A DNA stretch of 64,000 nucleotides from Rhodococcus jostii NBRC 16295. Its GTDB lineage: Bacteria; Actinomycetota; Actinomycetes; Mycobacteriales; Mycobacteriaceae. Positions 34,987 to 44,208 of the stretch are shown here, in pieces. The stretch covers positions 1 through 64,000 of the forward strand of contig NZ_BCWY01000018.1 of assembly GCF_001894825.1 (NCBI RefSeq), written 5' to 3'. The translations under genes and the position numbers were made by a program. Below the pieces are notes generated by a model that searched no databases, was not told the DNA's origin, and saw nothing but the letters and a program-made list of their open reading frames with translations. Numbering within the stretch: position 1 is the first letter of the stretch; the number at the start of each line of letters is the position of its first letter.

Positions 34987-36282
34987 TCAGGGAAACAGTC
35001 CTCGCGCCTCGTGCGCCTCCGCGACCTGCCCGACACCGATGACGTGGGCAGCGCGCCGCAGGGTCAGAGACTTCTCCGACGCCAGGGCCCACACGCTGCG
35101 CGAGGCGTTCTGCATGAACACGCAGAGCTTGCGGTCCACCTCGGCGCCGGTCCACGAGAATGCCTGCAGGTTCTGGACCCATTCGAGGTAGGACACGACC
35201 ACCCCGCCGGCGTTCGCGAGGATGTCGGGGACCACGGTGACGCCGTTGCTCTGGAAGACGGCGTCGGCCTCGGGTGATGTCGGTCCGTTGGCCCCTTCGA
35301 CGATCATGCGGGCGCGGACATCGGCGGCGTTGTCTGCGGTGAGGACGCCGTCCATCGCTGCGGGAACCAGCACATCGACGTCGAGGCTCAGGAGTTCCCG
35401 GTTGGTGACGCGGTCGGCGTGCGGGTAGGACGCGAGGGTCTCGCCCGCCGCGGCCCATGCCTCGAGCTTCGCGATGTCGAGTCCACCGGACTGGTAGCAC
35501 CCTCCACTGATGTCGGACACCGCCACCACGCGGCAGCCCTCGTCGGCGAAGAACCGTGCGGCCCCGGCGCCGACCTTGCCGAACCCCTGCACCGCGACCG
35601 TGCGTCCCACCGGATCGATGTTGCTGTGCCGCATCGCGTCGAGTGCCGCGAGCACGACCCCGCGGGAGGTGGCGCCGGCGCGGCCGTTCGACCCGCCGAC
35701 GGTGAGCGGCTTCCCGGTCGTCGCTCCGTGGACGGAGTAGCCCGCATTCACGGAGTAAGTGTCCATCATCCAGGCCATGGTGGATTCGTCCGTGTTGACG
35801 TCGGGTGCGGGAATGTCCTTGTCGGGGCCGATGAACGGGAGGATCTCCTGCGTGTAGCGGCGGGTCAGCCGTTCCTTCTCCGAACGGGTCAGCCCCCGCG
35901 GATCGATGGCGATGCCGCCCTTGGCTCCCCCGTACGGCAGCCCGAGCAGCGCGCACTTCCACGTCATCCACATCGCGAGCGCGGTCACCTCGTCGATGTC
36001 GCTGTCCGGGTGGAAACGAACGCCGCCCTTGCCCGGTCCGCGGGTGAGGTTGTGCTGCACCCGGTAGCCGGAATAGACCTCGACCCTTCCACTTTCGCGG
36101 CGAAGAGGAACCGACACCGTCAGCGAACGCCGGGGTGTGGCCAGCAGCCGATACATGCCGTCGTCGAGACCGAGGATGTCCGTCGCGTCACGCAACTGCG
36201 ACAGCGCGGCGCGGTGGGCCAACGCCCCCGGGGTAACGCGATCCGGTGCCGAAACCGGTAGAGCCAACTCGTGAACAGTCAT
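34987..36282 (-). CDS. Glutamate dehydrogenase-type Glu/Leu/Phe/Val dehydrogenase
   Basis: 431 residues, matching hexameric glutamate dehydrogenases. Substrate-domain motifs are GPGKGGVRFHPDSD, MTWKCALLGLPYGGAKGGI with the active-site Lys, and PAPDVNTD with the catalytic Asp. The Rossmann motif is VQGFGKVGAGAARFF. The enzyme interconverts glutamate and 2-oxoglutarate with NAD(P). It lies at the end of a long minus-strand run containing 5-oxoprolinase genes, which produce glutamate, so a deaminating role is reasonable. It may have its own promoter, as 55 bases separate it from the upstream gene. Confidence 0.9.
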   Translation of the reverse strand: MTVHELALPVSAPDRVTPGALAHRAALSQLRDATDILGLDDGMYRLLATPRRSLTVSVPLRRESGRVEVYSGYRVQHNLTRGPGKGGVRFHPDSDIDEVTALAMWMTWKCALLGLPYGGAKGGIAIDPRGLTRSEKERLTRRYTQEILPFIGPDKDIPAPDVNTDESTMAWMMDTYSVNAGYSVHGATTGKPLTVGGSNGRAGATSRGVVLAALDAMRHSNIDPVGRTVAVQGFGKVGAGAARFFADEGCRVVAVSDISGGCYQSGGLDIAKLEAWAAAGETLASYPHADRVTNRELLSLDVDVLVPAAMDGVLTADNAADVRARMIVEGANGPTSPEADAVFQSNGVTVVPDILANAGGVVVSYLEWVQNLQAFSWTGAEVDRKLCVFMQNASRSVWALASEKSLTLRRAAHVIGVGQVAEAHEARGLFP

Positions 36283-36337
36283 GACCTACGCCTTCGTCTG
36301 GAACTGCGATCGACATCTGCGGCAGGGAGCGGCCGAC

Positions 36338-37009
36338 TCACTGGTCGACGGTGAGGCCCTTGGTCTCGAGCACCTGAGCAAGGTTGCTGACCTGAATCGG
36401 GGTTTCACCCTTCCTGTACCGCTCGATGTACGCGGCTTCGGCAGCGTCGCGCTCACGGGAAGCGTCGATGGCGTACTGGACCTCGTCGCGGCGGATCACG
36501 ACCACCCCGTCACAGTCCCCCTTGATCACGTCGCCGGGGTAGATGATCTGGCCGCCGAACACCAACGGCTGGTTGACCGGCCCGAGCGATTCCTTCACCG
36601 TCCCCTCGATGCACACGTGCTTGGAGAAGACGGGAAACCCGAGTTCGCGGATCTCCCGGGTGTCCCGCACCCCGCCGTCCGTGACCAGTGCGGTGATGCC
36701 TCGCGCCACGCAGGCATTGGCCAGCACGTCGCCGAACTGTCCTGCGGGCTGATCCCCGGAGGACACGACGAGGACGTCGCCGGGTTGCGCGTAGCTGATG
36801 GCGACCTGCAGCATGATGTTGTCGCGCGGATGGCAGACGACCGTGAACACGGACCCGCAGAAAGACATGTCGCGGTCGATGGGCTTGATTCCCGAATCGA
36901 GTGCACCCTTGCGGCCCTGGGCCTCGTGAATGGTGGCGGCCGAGAAGGCGCCCAGCCGGTCGATGGCGGCCTTGTCGGCACGGTCGATCTTAGTGGTGAC
37001 GTGAACCAT
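36338..37009 (-). CDS. RraA-family HMG/CHA-type aldolase
   Basis: 223 residues. The fold motifs are GDVLVVSSGDQPAGQFG and ITALVTDGGVRDTREIRELG, where the Arg-Asp pair for substrate and metal binding is intact, unlike the paralogue at 6534. Such enzymes cleave 4-hydroxy-4-methyl-2-oxoglutarate or 4-carboxy-4-hydroxy-2-oxoadipate to pyruvate and pyruvate/oxaloacetate, and often decarboxylate oxaloacetate. The start at 37009 follows GGAG by 8 bases. It lies 34 bases after the aminotransferase stop in one operon. Its place in the pathway is uncertain. Confidence 0.87.
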   Translation of the reverse strand: MVHVTTKIDRADKAAIDRLGAFSAATIHEAQGRKGALDSGIKPIDRDMSFCGSVFTVVCHPRDNIMLQVAISYAQPGDVLVVSSGDQPAGQFGDVLANACVARGITALVTDGGVRDTREIRELGFPVFSKHVCIEGTVKESLGPVNQPLVFGGQIIYPGDVIKGDCDGVVVIRRDEVQYAIDASRERDAAEAAYIERYRKGETPIQVSNLAQVLETKGLTVDQ

Positions 37010-37043
37010 TGTGTGTCTCCGTATTTCGTGGAATGGGTGGGGA

Positions 37044-38252
37044 TCAGGAGAGTGACGCCACGGCCTTCTCGACGGCGGCCGCGGCATTTCTCAGCACGTC
37101 CTCGGACGTGGCGAACGAGACTCGGAAATAGGACTCGGCGCCGTATGCGGACCCCTGAATCGTGGCCACCGACGCGTGATCGAGGAGGAACAGCACCACG
37201 TCCTGGTCGTTCGCGAGGAGCGTCCCGTCAGGAGTGCGCTTGCCGACGAGCCCCGCGCATCCGATGAACAGGTAGAAGGCGCCCTGAGGGAGCACCGGTT
37301 GCAGACCGTCTATGCCGGAGAACAATTCGAAGGTGATGTCCCGCCGGGCGCGATAGCTCGCGACGGACGTGGTGACGAAACTCTGATCCCCGGTCAGTGC
37401 CTCGGCGGCTGCGCCCTGGCTGATCGACGACGGGCAGGAGGAACTCTGCGACTGCAGCTTGTTGATCGCGGCGATCAGCCCCTTGTTCCCGACCCCGTAC
37501 CCCAGGCGCCATCCGGTCATCGCGTAGGCCTTCGACACTCCGTTGGTCACCAGGATCCGGTCGCGCAGGTGCGGCGCGGAGGACAGCAGGTTCGGAACGG
37601 GTGTGCCGGTGTATACGATCTCGTCGTAGATTTCGTCACAGAGGACGTTCACGTGTGGGTTCCGGTCGAGGACCGTTGCCAGTTCCGTCAGTTCCCGCTC
37701 GCTGTACACGGCGCCGGTCGGGTTGGACGGCGCGTTGAGGATCACCCACTTCGTTGCGGGAGTGATCGCGGCGGCGAGTTTGTCGGCCGTGAGCAGGAAC
37801 CGGTCGGACTCCGGGCAGTCGACGACGACGGGCGTTCCGCCGTGGACGGTCACCATGTCGGGGTAGGACACCCAGTACGGCGAGGGCACGATGACCTCGG
37901 TGCCCTCCTCCACCGTCGCCATCAGCGCCAGGAAGATGACCTGCTTGGCGCCTCCTCCGACGGTAATCTCGTTGTCCGCGAACTCGACGCCCGTCCGGTC
38001 GAGCATTCGCTTCGCGATCGCGTCCCGCAGTGCGGGAATGCCGTTGACGGGGGTGTACTTGGTGAGGCCGGATTCCATCGCCGCGACGGCCGCCGCCTTG
38101 ATGTGGTCCGGTGTGTCGAAATCGGGCTCTCCGACCGTCAGGTCGAGGATCTCCCGACCCGACGCCCGGAGCTCGCGAACCCGTTGCGCAGCTGCCACAC
38201 TCGGCGATTCACGCATCTGGTCGACTCGTGCTGCTGGAACGAAGGTGGACAT
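37044..38252 (-). CDS. Class I PLP-dependent aminotransferase (aspartate-aminotransferase-like)
   Basis: 402 residues of fold type I, subgroup I-gamma. Visible are LDLTVGEPDFDTP at the N-terminus, NAPSNPTGAVYS, the PLP-Lys loop NGVSKAYAMTGWRLGYG, and the substrate-carboxylate Arg in SYFRVSFATS. The usual donors are aspartate, glutamate or aromatic amino acids. AGGAGG lies ahead of the ATG. It is cotranscribed with the RraA aldolase and close to glutamate dehydrogenase, which together could move amino groups from a substrate to 2-oxoglutarate and free ammonia. Confidence 0.9.
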   Translation of the reverse strand: MSTFVPAARVDQMRESPSVAAAQRVRELRASGREILDLTVGEPDFDTPDHIKAAAVAAMESGLTKYTPVNGIPALRDAIAKRMLDRTGVEFADNEITVGGGAKQVIFLALMATVEEGTEVIVPSPYWVSYPDMVTVHGGTPVVVDCPESDRFLLTADKLAAAITPATKWVILNAPSNPTGAVYSERELTELATVLDRNPHVNVLCDEIYDEIVYTGTPVPNLLSSAPHLRDRILVTNGVSKAYAMTGWRLGYGVGNKGLIAAINKLQSQSSSCPSSISQGAAAEALTGDQSFVTTSVASYRARRDITFELFSGIDGLQPVLPQGAFYLFIGCAGLVGKRTPDGTLLANDQDVVLFLLDHASVATIQGSAYGAESYFRVSFATSEDVLRNAAAAVEKAVASLS

Positions 38253-38391
38253 TGTTCCTCCTGGTAGAGGGCATGGGAACGAAAGAGGCCGGCAAGTCGG
38301 GCGGTACCTTCATACCCAGGCTATCGGGCGGGTACCCCACCTGTACAAGACCGATTGCTTGTCGTGTGATAGCTGTTCGGCATGGCTGGAT

Positions 38392-39456
38392 TCAGAACGC
38401 CAGCAACACCTTCGCGGACGCGGACGCATCCTTGGCGACGGAGAAGGCTTCGAGGCCGTCCTCGATGCCGTACTCGTGACTGATCACCGGATCGACGTTC
38501 AGGCTGCCGTCCGCCAAAGCGGTGAGCACCGAATCGATCTCGTCGTTGAATCGGAAGGACCCGACCAGCTCGAGCTCCCGTGTGATGACGAGCGACAGCG
38601 GTGCGGGCTGCAGTCCGGTGGGAAGCAGACCGAGCAGGACCACCCTGCCGCCGCGTGTCGCACCTCGGATGGCCGATTCGAGCCCGAAGCGGTTGCCGGA
38701 ACACTCGACGACGATGTCGGCGTCGACGGCCGCGATGCTCTCGGAATCGTTGGCGTCCACTGTCTTGTCCGCGCCGAGCGCCCGTGCGACCGCCCGCGGA
38801 TACTCGTGCACGTCGACCGCGGTGATCTCGCGTGCACCCGCCCGACGCAGGACTGCGACCACCAGGGCACCGATGGGTCCGCACCCCACGACGAGGGCAC
38901 TCTTGCCGTCGACGTCACCCGCGCGAGCCACGGCGTGCCATGCGACCGCGGCAGGTTCCGCGACGGCCGCGGTGCGCAGTGGAAGGTCCGGTGGCAGCCG
39001 CCGCAGCATGCGCGAGGGCAGAACCGCGTACTTCGCGAATGCCCCTTCGGTGTGGGGGAATTGCGCTGCACTGCCGAGGTACGTGCACCCCGGCGAGAGA
39101 TTCGGGCGATCCGCGGGGAACCGGGCGGATCGGCCGCCGGGGGTGGCGGGATGCACGGCGACAGGTTCACCCGCTGCGGGGCCGCTGCCGTCCGCGGCGG
39201 CCTGCACCACTGTGCCCACTACTTCGTGGCCCAGCAGCATGGGTGCCTTCAGAATCGACTCGCCCGCCGCCCCGTGCGTCCAGTAGTGCAGGTCGGATCC
39301 ACAGATCCCGCCGTACGCGATCTCGACGACCGCCTCGGACGACGCGGGCCTGCGGAGAGGCACCGACTCGATGCGCAGGTCGCCGGCGGCGTGCGCCACC
39401 ACCCCGAGAGTCTCGGCAGGAAGGGCCGCGCCGGGGTCGTGGTCTGGAGTGTTCAC
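38392..39456 (-). CDS. Zinc-type dehydrogenase, L-idonate 5-dehydrogenase-like
   Basis: 354 residues of the medium-chain dehydrogenase family. Catalytic zinc ligands are present: Cys in GICGSDLHYW, His-Glu in LLGHEVVG and Glu in AEPAAVAWH. The Rossmann motif is VVGCGPIGALVVA. The overall layout, with YLGSAAQFPHTEGAFAKY, matches L-idonate 5-dehydrogenases. The structural-zinc lobe is degenerate: of the usual four Cys only the last is visible (PATPGGRSARFP...GC). GTG start; the upstream SDR stop is 8 bases away, so the two are coupled. The substrate is probably a sugar acid or polyol. Confidence 0.84.
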   Translation of the reverse strand: MNTPDHDPGAALPAETLGVVAHAAGDLRIESVPLRRPASSEAVVEIAYGGICGSDLHYWTHGAAGESILKAPMLLGHEVVGTVVQAAADGSGPAAGEPVAVHPATPGGRSARFPADRPNLSPGCTYLGSAAQFPHTEGAFAKYAVLPSRMLRRLPPDLPLRTAAVAEPAAVAWHAVARAGDVDGKSALVVGCGPIGALVVAVLRRAGAREITAVDVHEYPRAVARALGADKTVDANDSESIAAVDADIVVECSGNRFGLESAIRGATRGGRVVLLGLLPTGLQPAPLSLVITRELELVGSFRFNDEIDSVLTALADGSLNVDPVISHEYGIEDGLEAFSVAKDASASAKVLLAF

Positions 39457-39464
39457 AGCGGGCC

Positions 39465-40220
39465 TCAATCGTTGCGCCGGATGAAGTCGAGCCCACCCGG
39501 AACCTGGAAGGTGGGCATGATCTCGATCAATCCGAGATTCACATGGCGCGGGGCGTCGATCGCGAATTCGATCGTGTCGGCGATGTCCTTCGTCGTGATG
39601 GATTCGAAGCCTTCGTAATACGTCTCCCACGCCTCCTTCATCGCCTCCGGCGATCCACCGAGGTTGCGTCCGAAGATCTCGGTCTCGACTCGGCCCGGGC
39701 AGATCTCGGTCACGCGTATGCGTTTGCCGATGGTGTCGTTGCGGAGTTGTCGCGAGATCTGGTGCACCGCAGCCTTCGTGGCGTGGTAGGCGGTGTGGCC
39801 GTAGAAGTTGTACAGGCCCGCGATGGAGCTGATGTTCACGATGTGGCCGAGGTCCCGTTCGACCATCCCCGGCATCAGCAGCCGGCACAGGTGCAGGACC
39901 GCACGCAGATTGACGTCGACCATGGCGTCGACCGAGTCCGCGGAGGCATCGAGGATGTTGCCCGTCGCGGAGACTCCGGCGTTGTTGATCAGGACGTCGA
40001 TGTCGAGGCCGTCGACCGCCGCGGCCAACGCGTCGATGTCGGTGATGTCGACGGCGAGCGGGATCATTCCCGTCTTGTCCGCCACCTCGTCGAGCCGTTC
40101 CTTGTTGCGGGCGACGCCGTAGACGGTGAGTCCCCGCTTGGTCAGGATCTCGGTGACCGCGGCGCCCATTCCGGTGTTGGCGCCGGTGACGAATGCGGTC
40201 CGGTAGTCGTTGAATGGCAT
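39465..40220 (-). CDS. Short-chain dehydrogenase/reductase
   Basis: 251 residues of the classical SDR type: nucleotide motif VTGANTGMGAAV, LINNAGVSA, active-site Ser in NISSIAGLYNFYG and the catalytic Tyr-Lys in YHATK, then CPGRVETEIFG. Its ATG has GGAG 4-5 bases upstream. It is directly followed by the idonate-dehydrogenase-like gene; together they could interconvert hydroxy and keto forms of a sugar acid. A hairpin lies between it and the transporter upstream. Confidence 0.9.
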   Translation of the reverse strand: MPFNDYRTAFVTGANTGMGAAVTEILTKRGLTVYGVARNKERLDEVADKTGMIPLAVDITDIDALAAAVDGLDIDVLINNAGVSATGNILDASADSVDAMVDVNLRAVLHLCRLLMPGMVERDLGHIVNISSIAGLYNFYGHTAYHATKAAVHQISRQLRNDTIGKRIRVTEICPGRVETEIFGRNLGGSPEAMKEAWETYYEGFESITTKDIADTIEFAIDAPRHVNLGLIEIMPTFQVPGGLDFIRRND

Positions 40221-40258
40221 GACGCTCCCTTGCCTTGCTGGTGGTGAAAGTTGGTACA

Positions 40259-40295
40259 GCCCGGTGGTCTTCGAATGGTCAGGAGACCACCGGGC
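40259..40295 (-). terminator. 12-bp stem hairpin after the MHS transporter gene
   Basis: GCCCGGTGGTCT and AGACCACCGGGC pair exactly around a 13-base loop, between the transporter stop and the SDR start. It may attenuate transcription within the long minus-strand run. Confidence 0.55.
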
Positions 40296-40309
40296 CGAGT
40301 CTGGATCCG

Positions 40310-41659
40310 TCAGAGCGTGTCGCGGAGCGGCACGTGTGCCCGGTCGGTGACGGTGCTGACGGCGATGAGCGTTCCGACTGCGGTGACGACGGCGTAGACC
40401 GCGGGAACGTAGATTCCGAACTGGGGAATCAGCCAGGTCATGAGCAGGGGCGCCGTGCCACCGAAGACCGCCGAGGAGATGTTGTAGCCCAGCCCGTACG
40501 CCGAGTAGCGGACCCGGGTGGGGAAGAGTTCCACGATGAGGATGTGGATGACGGCGGTGTGACCGGCGAAGATCACCGCCATGATGCAGGCGCCGAGCAC
40601 CGCGAGCACGAAGTTGCCGGTCGCGATCAGGGCGTAACAGGGGACGGCACCGATGGCCATGGCGATCGCCGCGCCGGCGATGACCTTCTTGCGGCCGACG
40701 CGGTCGGAGAGAGCACCCATGAACGGGATGGCGACGGAGATCGCCACCAGACTCGCCGCGGTCACGAGCAGGGCGGTGCCGGTCGAGAAGCCGATCTTGT
40801 CGCCCTTGAGGAACGTCGGCATGTAGGAGAAGAGCACGTAGTAGCCGGAACCGTTCATCAGCGGAATGAACAGCGCGAGCAGCATCGCCTTGCGGTGCTC
40901 GGGAGTCGCGAAGGCTTCCTTCAGCGGGTTGCGGGACAGTCCGCCTTCGGCCTTGAGCTTCTCGAAGTTCGGGGTGTCGCTGATGGCCCGCCGGATGTAC
41001 CACCCGATGATGCCCATCGGGATCGCGACGAGGAACGGGACTCGCCAGGCCCAGCTGGCCGGCCCACCGCCGTCGATCGCAGCCTGGTTGAGCCACGGTG
41101 ACATCGCGAACGCGACCAGGGTGCCCGTGAGCAGGGCCAGGAAGGACGCGATCTGTGCGTAGCTCGTGATGAGTCCGCGCTTGCCCTCCGGTGCGTGCTC
41201 CGCGAGGAAGGTCATGGCTCCCGCCGCCTCACCGCCCACGGAGAATCCCTGCAGGATGCGCAGGAGGATCAACAGCGCCGGTGCGGCGACGCCGATCGCC
41301 GCATAGGTCGGGAGAACACCGATTCCGGCGGTGGCGATGCTGATCAGCATAATCACGAAGACGAGCATCTTCTGGCGGCCGATCCGGTCTCCGAGGATGC
41401 CGCAGACGACGGCGCCGAGCGGTCGGACGAAGAACGAGATCGCGTAACCGGCGAAGACGAGCATCAACGCGTCGCTCGACTTGGACACGTCGAAGAACAC
41501 GATGGCCAGAGCAGTCGCCATGAACGCGAAGATGCCGTTGTCGTAGAGCTCGACGAAGATGCCGACGCACCCGGCCAGGACGACCTTACGTATCTGTCGG
41601 GGTTGCACCTCGTGGTCGGCCGTGTGCCCGGCCGTGTCGGGTGAGATCGCGTTGGTCAT
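40310..41659 (-). CDS. MFS transporter, MHS family
   Basis: 449 residues, about 12 membrane segments. Features: GIFVELYDNGIFAFM at helix 1 (the usual EWYD is VELYD here), CGILGDRIGRQKM, RILQGFSVGGEAAGA and SDRVGRKKV in the second half. The altered first motif suggests a subfamily different from the transporters at 7600 and 18145. The ATG overlaps the pxpC stop as ATGA, so it is translated with the 5-oxoprolinase subunits. 5-oxoproline or a related lactam/organic acid is the natural candidate substrate. Confidence 0.91.
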   Translation of the reverse strand: MTNAISPDTAGHTADHEVQPRQIRKVVLAGCVGIFVELYDNGIFAFMATALAIVFFDVSKSSDALMLVFAGYAISFFVRPLGAVVCGILGDRIGRQKMLVFVIMLISIATAGIGVLPTYAAIGVAAPALLILLRILQGFSVGGEAAGAMTFLAEHAPEGKRGLITSYAQIASFLALLTGTLVAFAMSPWLNQAAIDGGGPASWAWRVPFLVAIPMGIIGWYIRRAISDTPNFEKLKAEGGLSRNPLKEAFATPEHRKAMLLALFIPLMNGSGYYVLFSYMPTFLKGDKIGFSTGTALLVTAASLVAISVAIPFMGALSDRVGRKKVIAGAAIAMAIGAVPCYALIATGNFVLAVLGACIMAVIFAGHTAVIHILIVELFPTRVRYSAYGLGYNISSAVFGGTAPLLMTWLIPQFGIYVPAVYAVVTAVGTLIAVSTVTDRAHVPLRDTL

Positions 41660-42699
41660 ACTGACTCCATCTGGGATGCAGAGGTGTGCTGGGCGGATGT
41701 CGTTTCTGTGTGAAGCGGAATGCGAAGACTGGCGAATACGTTCGCCACGCGCGAGCGCAGGAGCTGGATGGAGCGGCGTTGTGTCCGGTACGCGTCCACG
41801 GCGACGGGGACGCTCACCTTCCGGAACCGCACCTCCTGGCCGGGGCGTGCCTGGCCGAGCTGGGACAGAGCGGTGGCGGTCACGACCGCCAGCACCGGGT
41901 AGCCGGCCGTCACTCCTCGTCCGCGATGCAGAACGAGGATCTCGTCACCGGCGGGTACCTCGACCGCACCGATCGGAACACCGCGGGAGAGCACTTCCGT
42001 CGATCGGTCGCGCCGGGGAACGGTGCTCTCCGGATCGGTCGTCGTGAGGCGGAGACCGATGTGGTTCGTGTTGTCGCCGATGACGAACGAGGATTCGAAC
42101 AACCGGTCGGCGGTGGCACCGAACTCGTGCACATCGGGACCGTCCGTGACGTCGATCGACCAACTCCCGGAGAAGGACGCGGGCCGTGCGCCGAGCCGGA
42201 ACAGCGGAAACCGGAAGTGCGGGTGGTCGATCGGCGGTCCGTCGACGTCGATGGCGACGGACTCGCCGACCGTCAGCTGCCGGCCGAAGCCGAGAACCGA
42301 GTCGGGGGCGCAACTGCCGAGCAGGTAGGACGCGGACAGTGAGCCGTGGACGGCGAGGTAGACGCGGAGTCCGTCGCGGATTCCGCGGACGGTGAGTTCT
42401 TCGCCCGCGGTCCACACGAACGGCTCCCACTGGGGACGGGTTACACCCCCGACTTCCACGTCCGCCGGCGCACCGGTCACGGCAACGAGCAGGTCGATGC
42501 TGGCGACGGCGCCGAAGTCCATCGCGACCAATTCGAGCAGAGGCGCGGTGCGATGGCTCCCGACCAGTGCGTTCGCTACGTCGGCGCTGTACTGATCGGA
42601 GGCGCCCCCGGTCATCTGCCCGAACCGACCGGCTCGGGGCCGGCCGAGATCCTGGATCGACGTGAGCCCGGGGGTGGTGACGGTGATCGATTCAGCCAC
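41656..42699 (-). CDS. pxpC: 5-oxoprolinase subunit PxpC (KipA-like)
   Basis: 347 residues of the biotin-dependent carboxyltransferase/KipA family. The N-terminal TTPGLTSIQDLGRPRAGRFG and GGASDQYSADVANALVG are diagnostic; later come VYLAVHGSL and NTNHIGLRL. With PxpA and PxpB it forms the ATP-dependent prokaryotic 5-oxoprolinase. The C-terminus extends about 25 residues beyond the core. GTG start overlaps the pxpB stop by 8 bases; its own stop overlaps the transporter start. Confidence 0.9.
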   Translation of the reverse strand: MAESITVTTPGLTSIQDLGRPRAGRFGQMTGGASDQYSADVANALVGSHRTAPLLELVAMDFGAVASIDLLVAVTGAPADVEVGGVTRPQWEPFVWTAGEELTVRGIRDGLRVYLAVHGSLSASYLLGSCAPDSVLGFGRQLTVGESVAIDVDGPPIDHPHFRFPLFRLGARPASFSGSWSIDVTDGPDVHEFGATADRLFESSFVIGDNTNHIGLRLTTTDPESTVPRRDRSTEVLSRGVPIGAVEVPAGDEILVLHRGRGVTAGYPVLAVVTATALSQLGQARPGQEVRFRKVSVPVAVDAYRTQRRSIQLLRSRVANVFASLRIPLHTETTSAQHTSASQMESV

Positions 42700-43414
42700 G
42701 ACGCGCCCCCTCGTACGTCGACCACGCGGCTTCGGTGATCGGGAAGAAGCGGAACGTGTCTCCGGGCCGGAAGTCGGACAGCGACTCCGTCGCGAGATCG
42801 ACCATGGTCAGCGGTGTTCGACCGATCACCGGCCAGCCGCCCGGAGCGGGACGCGCCGAGATGACTGCCTGCCGTCCCGCGACGGCGACGGCCCCGGCCG
42901 GTACGTGCGGACGCGGAACCGTGCGGCGCGGGACGGGCTGAGGGAACGCGGGACCGTCCAGCATCGGGGCCCCTCCCGGGGATCCGAAGCATCGCATGGT
43001 CAGTGGGCTCGAACCGTGCACCCGAATCACCTCGGCCGGCGACAGTCCGAGGTGTGCTGCCACGTCGTCGAGGTCCGGTCCGAAGTCGCCGCCGTAGACG
43101 ACCGGAACCTCGACCTGCCGAGGGCTCCGCGTCGCGGGTTCGGCGGGAAGCACGATCAGACGTTCGACGAGTTCCCTGATGGCGTTGTGAGTGGTTACAC
43201 CACAATCGAATTCGATCAGCAGTGCGTCGTAGGTGGGGATGGCGCCGGTGATCGCGGCCGCGTCGCCACGCGCGTCGAGTGCGGCGGCGACGGCGTGGAC
43301 CACCCGCCAGCGGTCCTCGACATCCGGCGCGAGCGACGTGAGACGCACCGCGGAGTCTCCGCAATCCGAGATGACGAACTCCGCCTGCACCTGTGCGCCC
43401 GTCACCCCGGACAT
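42692..43414 (-). CDS. pxpB: 5-oxoprolinase subunit PxpB (KipI-like)
   Basis: 240 residues of the KipI/AHS1 domain. Visible are the ISDCGDSAVRLT opening, VEVPVVYGGDFGPDLDDVA in the middle, and the loop GGWPVIGRTPLTMVDL near the end, all conserved in PxpB. The first two modules of this family bind the partner PxpC. Its start overlaps the pxpA stop by 13 bases and its stop overlaps pxpC, indicating stoichiometric production. Confidence 0.9.
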   Translation of the reverse strand: MSGVTGAQVQAEFVISDCGDSAVRLTSLAPDVEDRWRVVHAVAAALDARGDAAAITGAIPTYDALLIEFDCGVTTHNAIRELVERLIVLPAEPATRSPRQVEVPVVYGGDFGPDLDDVAAHLGLSPAEVIRVHGSSPLTMRCFGSPGGAPMLDGPAFPQPVPRRTVPRPHVPAGAVAVAGRQAVISARPAPGGWPVIGRTPLTMVDLATESLSDFRPGDTFRFFPITEAAWSTYEGARRG

Positions 43415-44208
43415 GATGCGGACTCCCTCTCGGCCCTCGCCGCGAGAACTTCCGTCAGCGGGGCGAGGACGACACCCGCACCGATGAGTGCCTCACGAAT
43501 CGCTCTCGCGTTGCGTACGGCGTCGGAATTGTCGCCATGCAGCAGCACGGTGTCGGCCTGGATCGGGATGCGTGTGCCGTCGACGGCCTCGACGACGCCC
43601 TCGGCCACCATCTGCACCGTGCGCGTCACCAGAGTGTCCCGGTCATGAATCACGGCACCGGGCTCGGACCGCGGCACCAGGGTGCCGTCCGAGCGGTACG
43701 CGCGGTCCACGATGGCGACGATGGCGACGCGAATCCCACGATCACGGGCCTGGTCGGCGAGTTCACCGTCCTGCGCGAGCACGATCAGCCGCGGGTCGAA
43801 CGCTTCCACAGCATCGACGACGGCGCGTGCGTAGTCCGGGCGCGTCGCGACGAGATTTCCCAACCGACCGTGCGGTGCGATATGCGAGAGCGTCGTGCCG
43901 CGCGAAGTCGCGAAGGCGTGCAGTGCGCCGAGTTGGTACAGAACGTCCGTGCGCACCTCGTCGGCGGTCAGGTCCATCGCGCGCCGGCCGAACCCCGCCA
44001 GGTCGGGAAAGCTGGGGTGCGCGCCGATGCCGATTCCGCGAGCGACGCATCCTCGGACTGTGGCGTCCATTGTCCTGGGGTCACCGGCATGGAAGCCGCA
44101 CGCGATGTTGGCGGATGTGACGACGTCGAGCAGCGCGTCGTCCTCGCCCATCGTCCATGCGCCGAAACTCTCGCCGAGGTCGGCGACGAGATCGATCTTG
44201 GTAGTCAC
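43402..44208 (-). CDS. pxpA: 5-oxoprolinase subunit PxpA (LamB/YcsF family)
   Basis: 268 residues of the LamB/YcsF family: VADLGESFGAWTMGEDDALLDVVTSANIACGFHAGDP at the start, ARGIGIGAHPSFPDLAGFGRR, HIAPHGRLGN and VLLHGDNSDAV near the end. PxpA carries out the lactam-ring opening with PxpBC, converting 5-oxo-L-proline to L-glutamate. The common motif VKPHGALYN reads IAPHGRLGN here, a notable change in the otherwise conserved core. The start is GTG 44208 with GGGAGG 4 bases upstream. It is first of the operon and divergent from a LysR gene. Confidence 0.9.
   Translation of the reverse strand: MTTKIDLVADLGESFGAWTMGEDDALLDVVTSANIACGFHAGDPRTMDATVRGCVARGIGIGAHPSFPDLAGFGRRAMDLTADEVRTDVLYQLGALHAFATSRGTTLSHIAPHGRLGNLVATRPDYARAVVDAVEAFDPRLIVLAQDGELADQARDRGIRVAIVAIVDRAYRSDGTLVPRSEPGAVIHDRDTLVTRTVQMVAEGVVEAVDGTRIPIQADTVLLHGDNSDAVRNARAIREALIGAGVVLAPLTEVLAARAERESASCPG

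Noticed and set aside
38253..38391. Repeated GGTACC and a short inverted ACAAG/CTTGT in front of the aminotransferase gene
   Set aside because: The arms are short and their spacing is not typical of a known regulator; likely chance.
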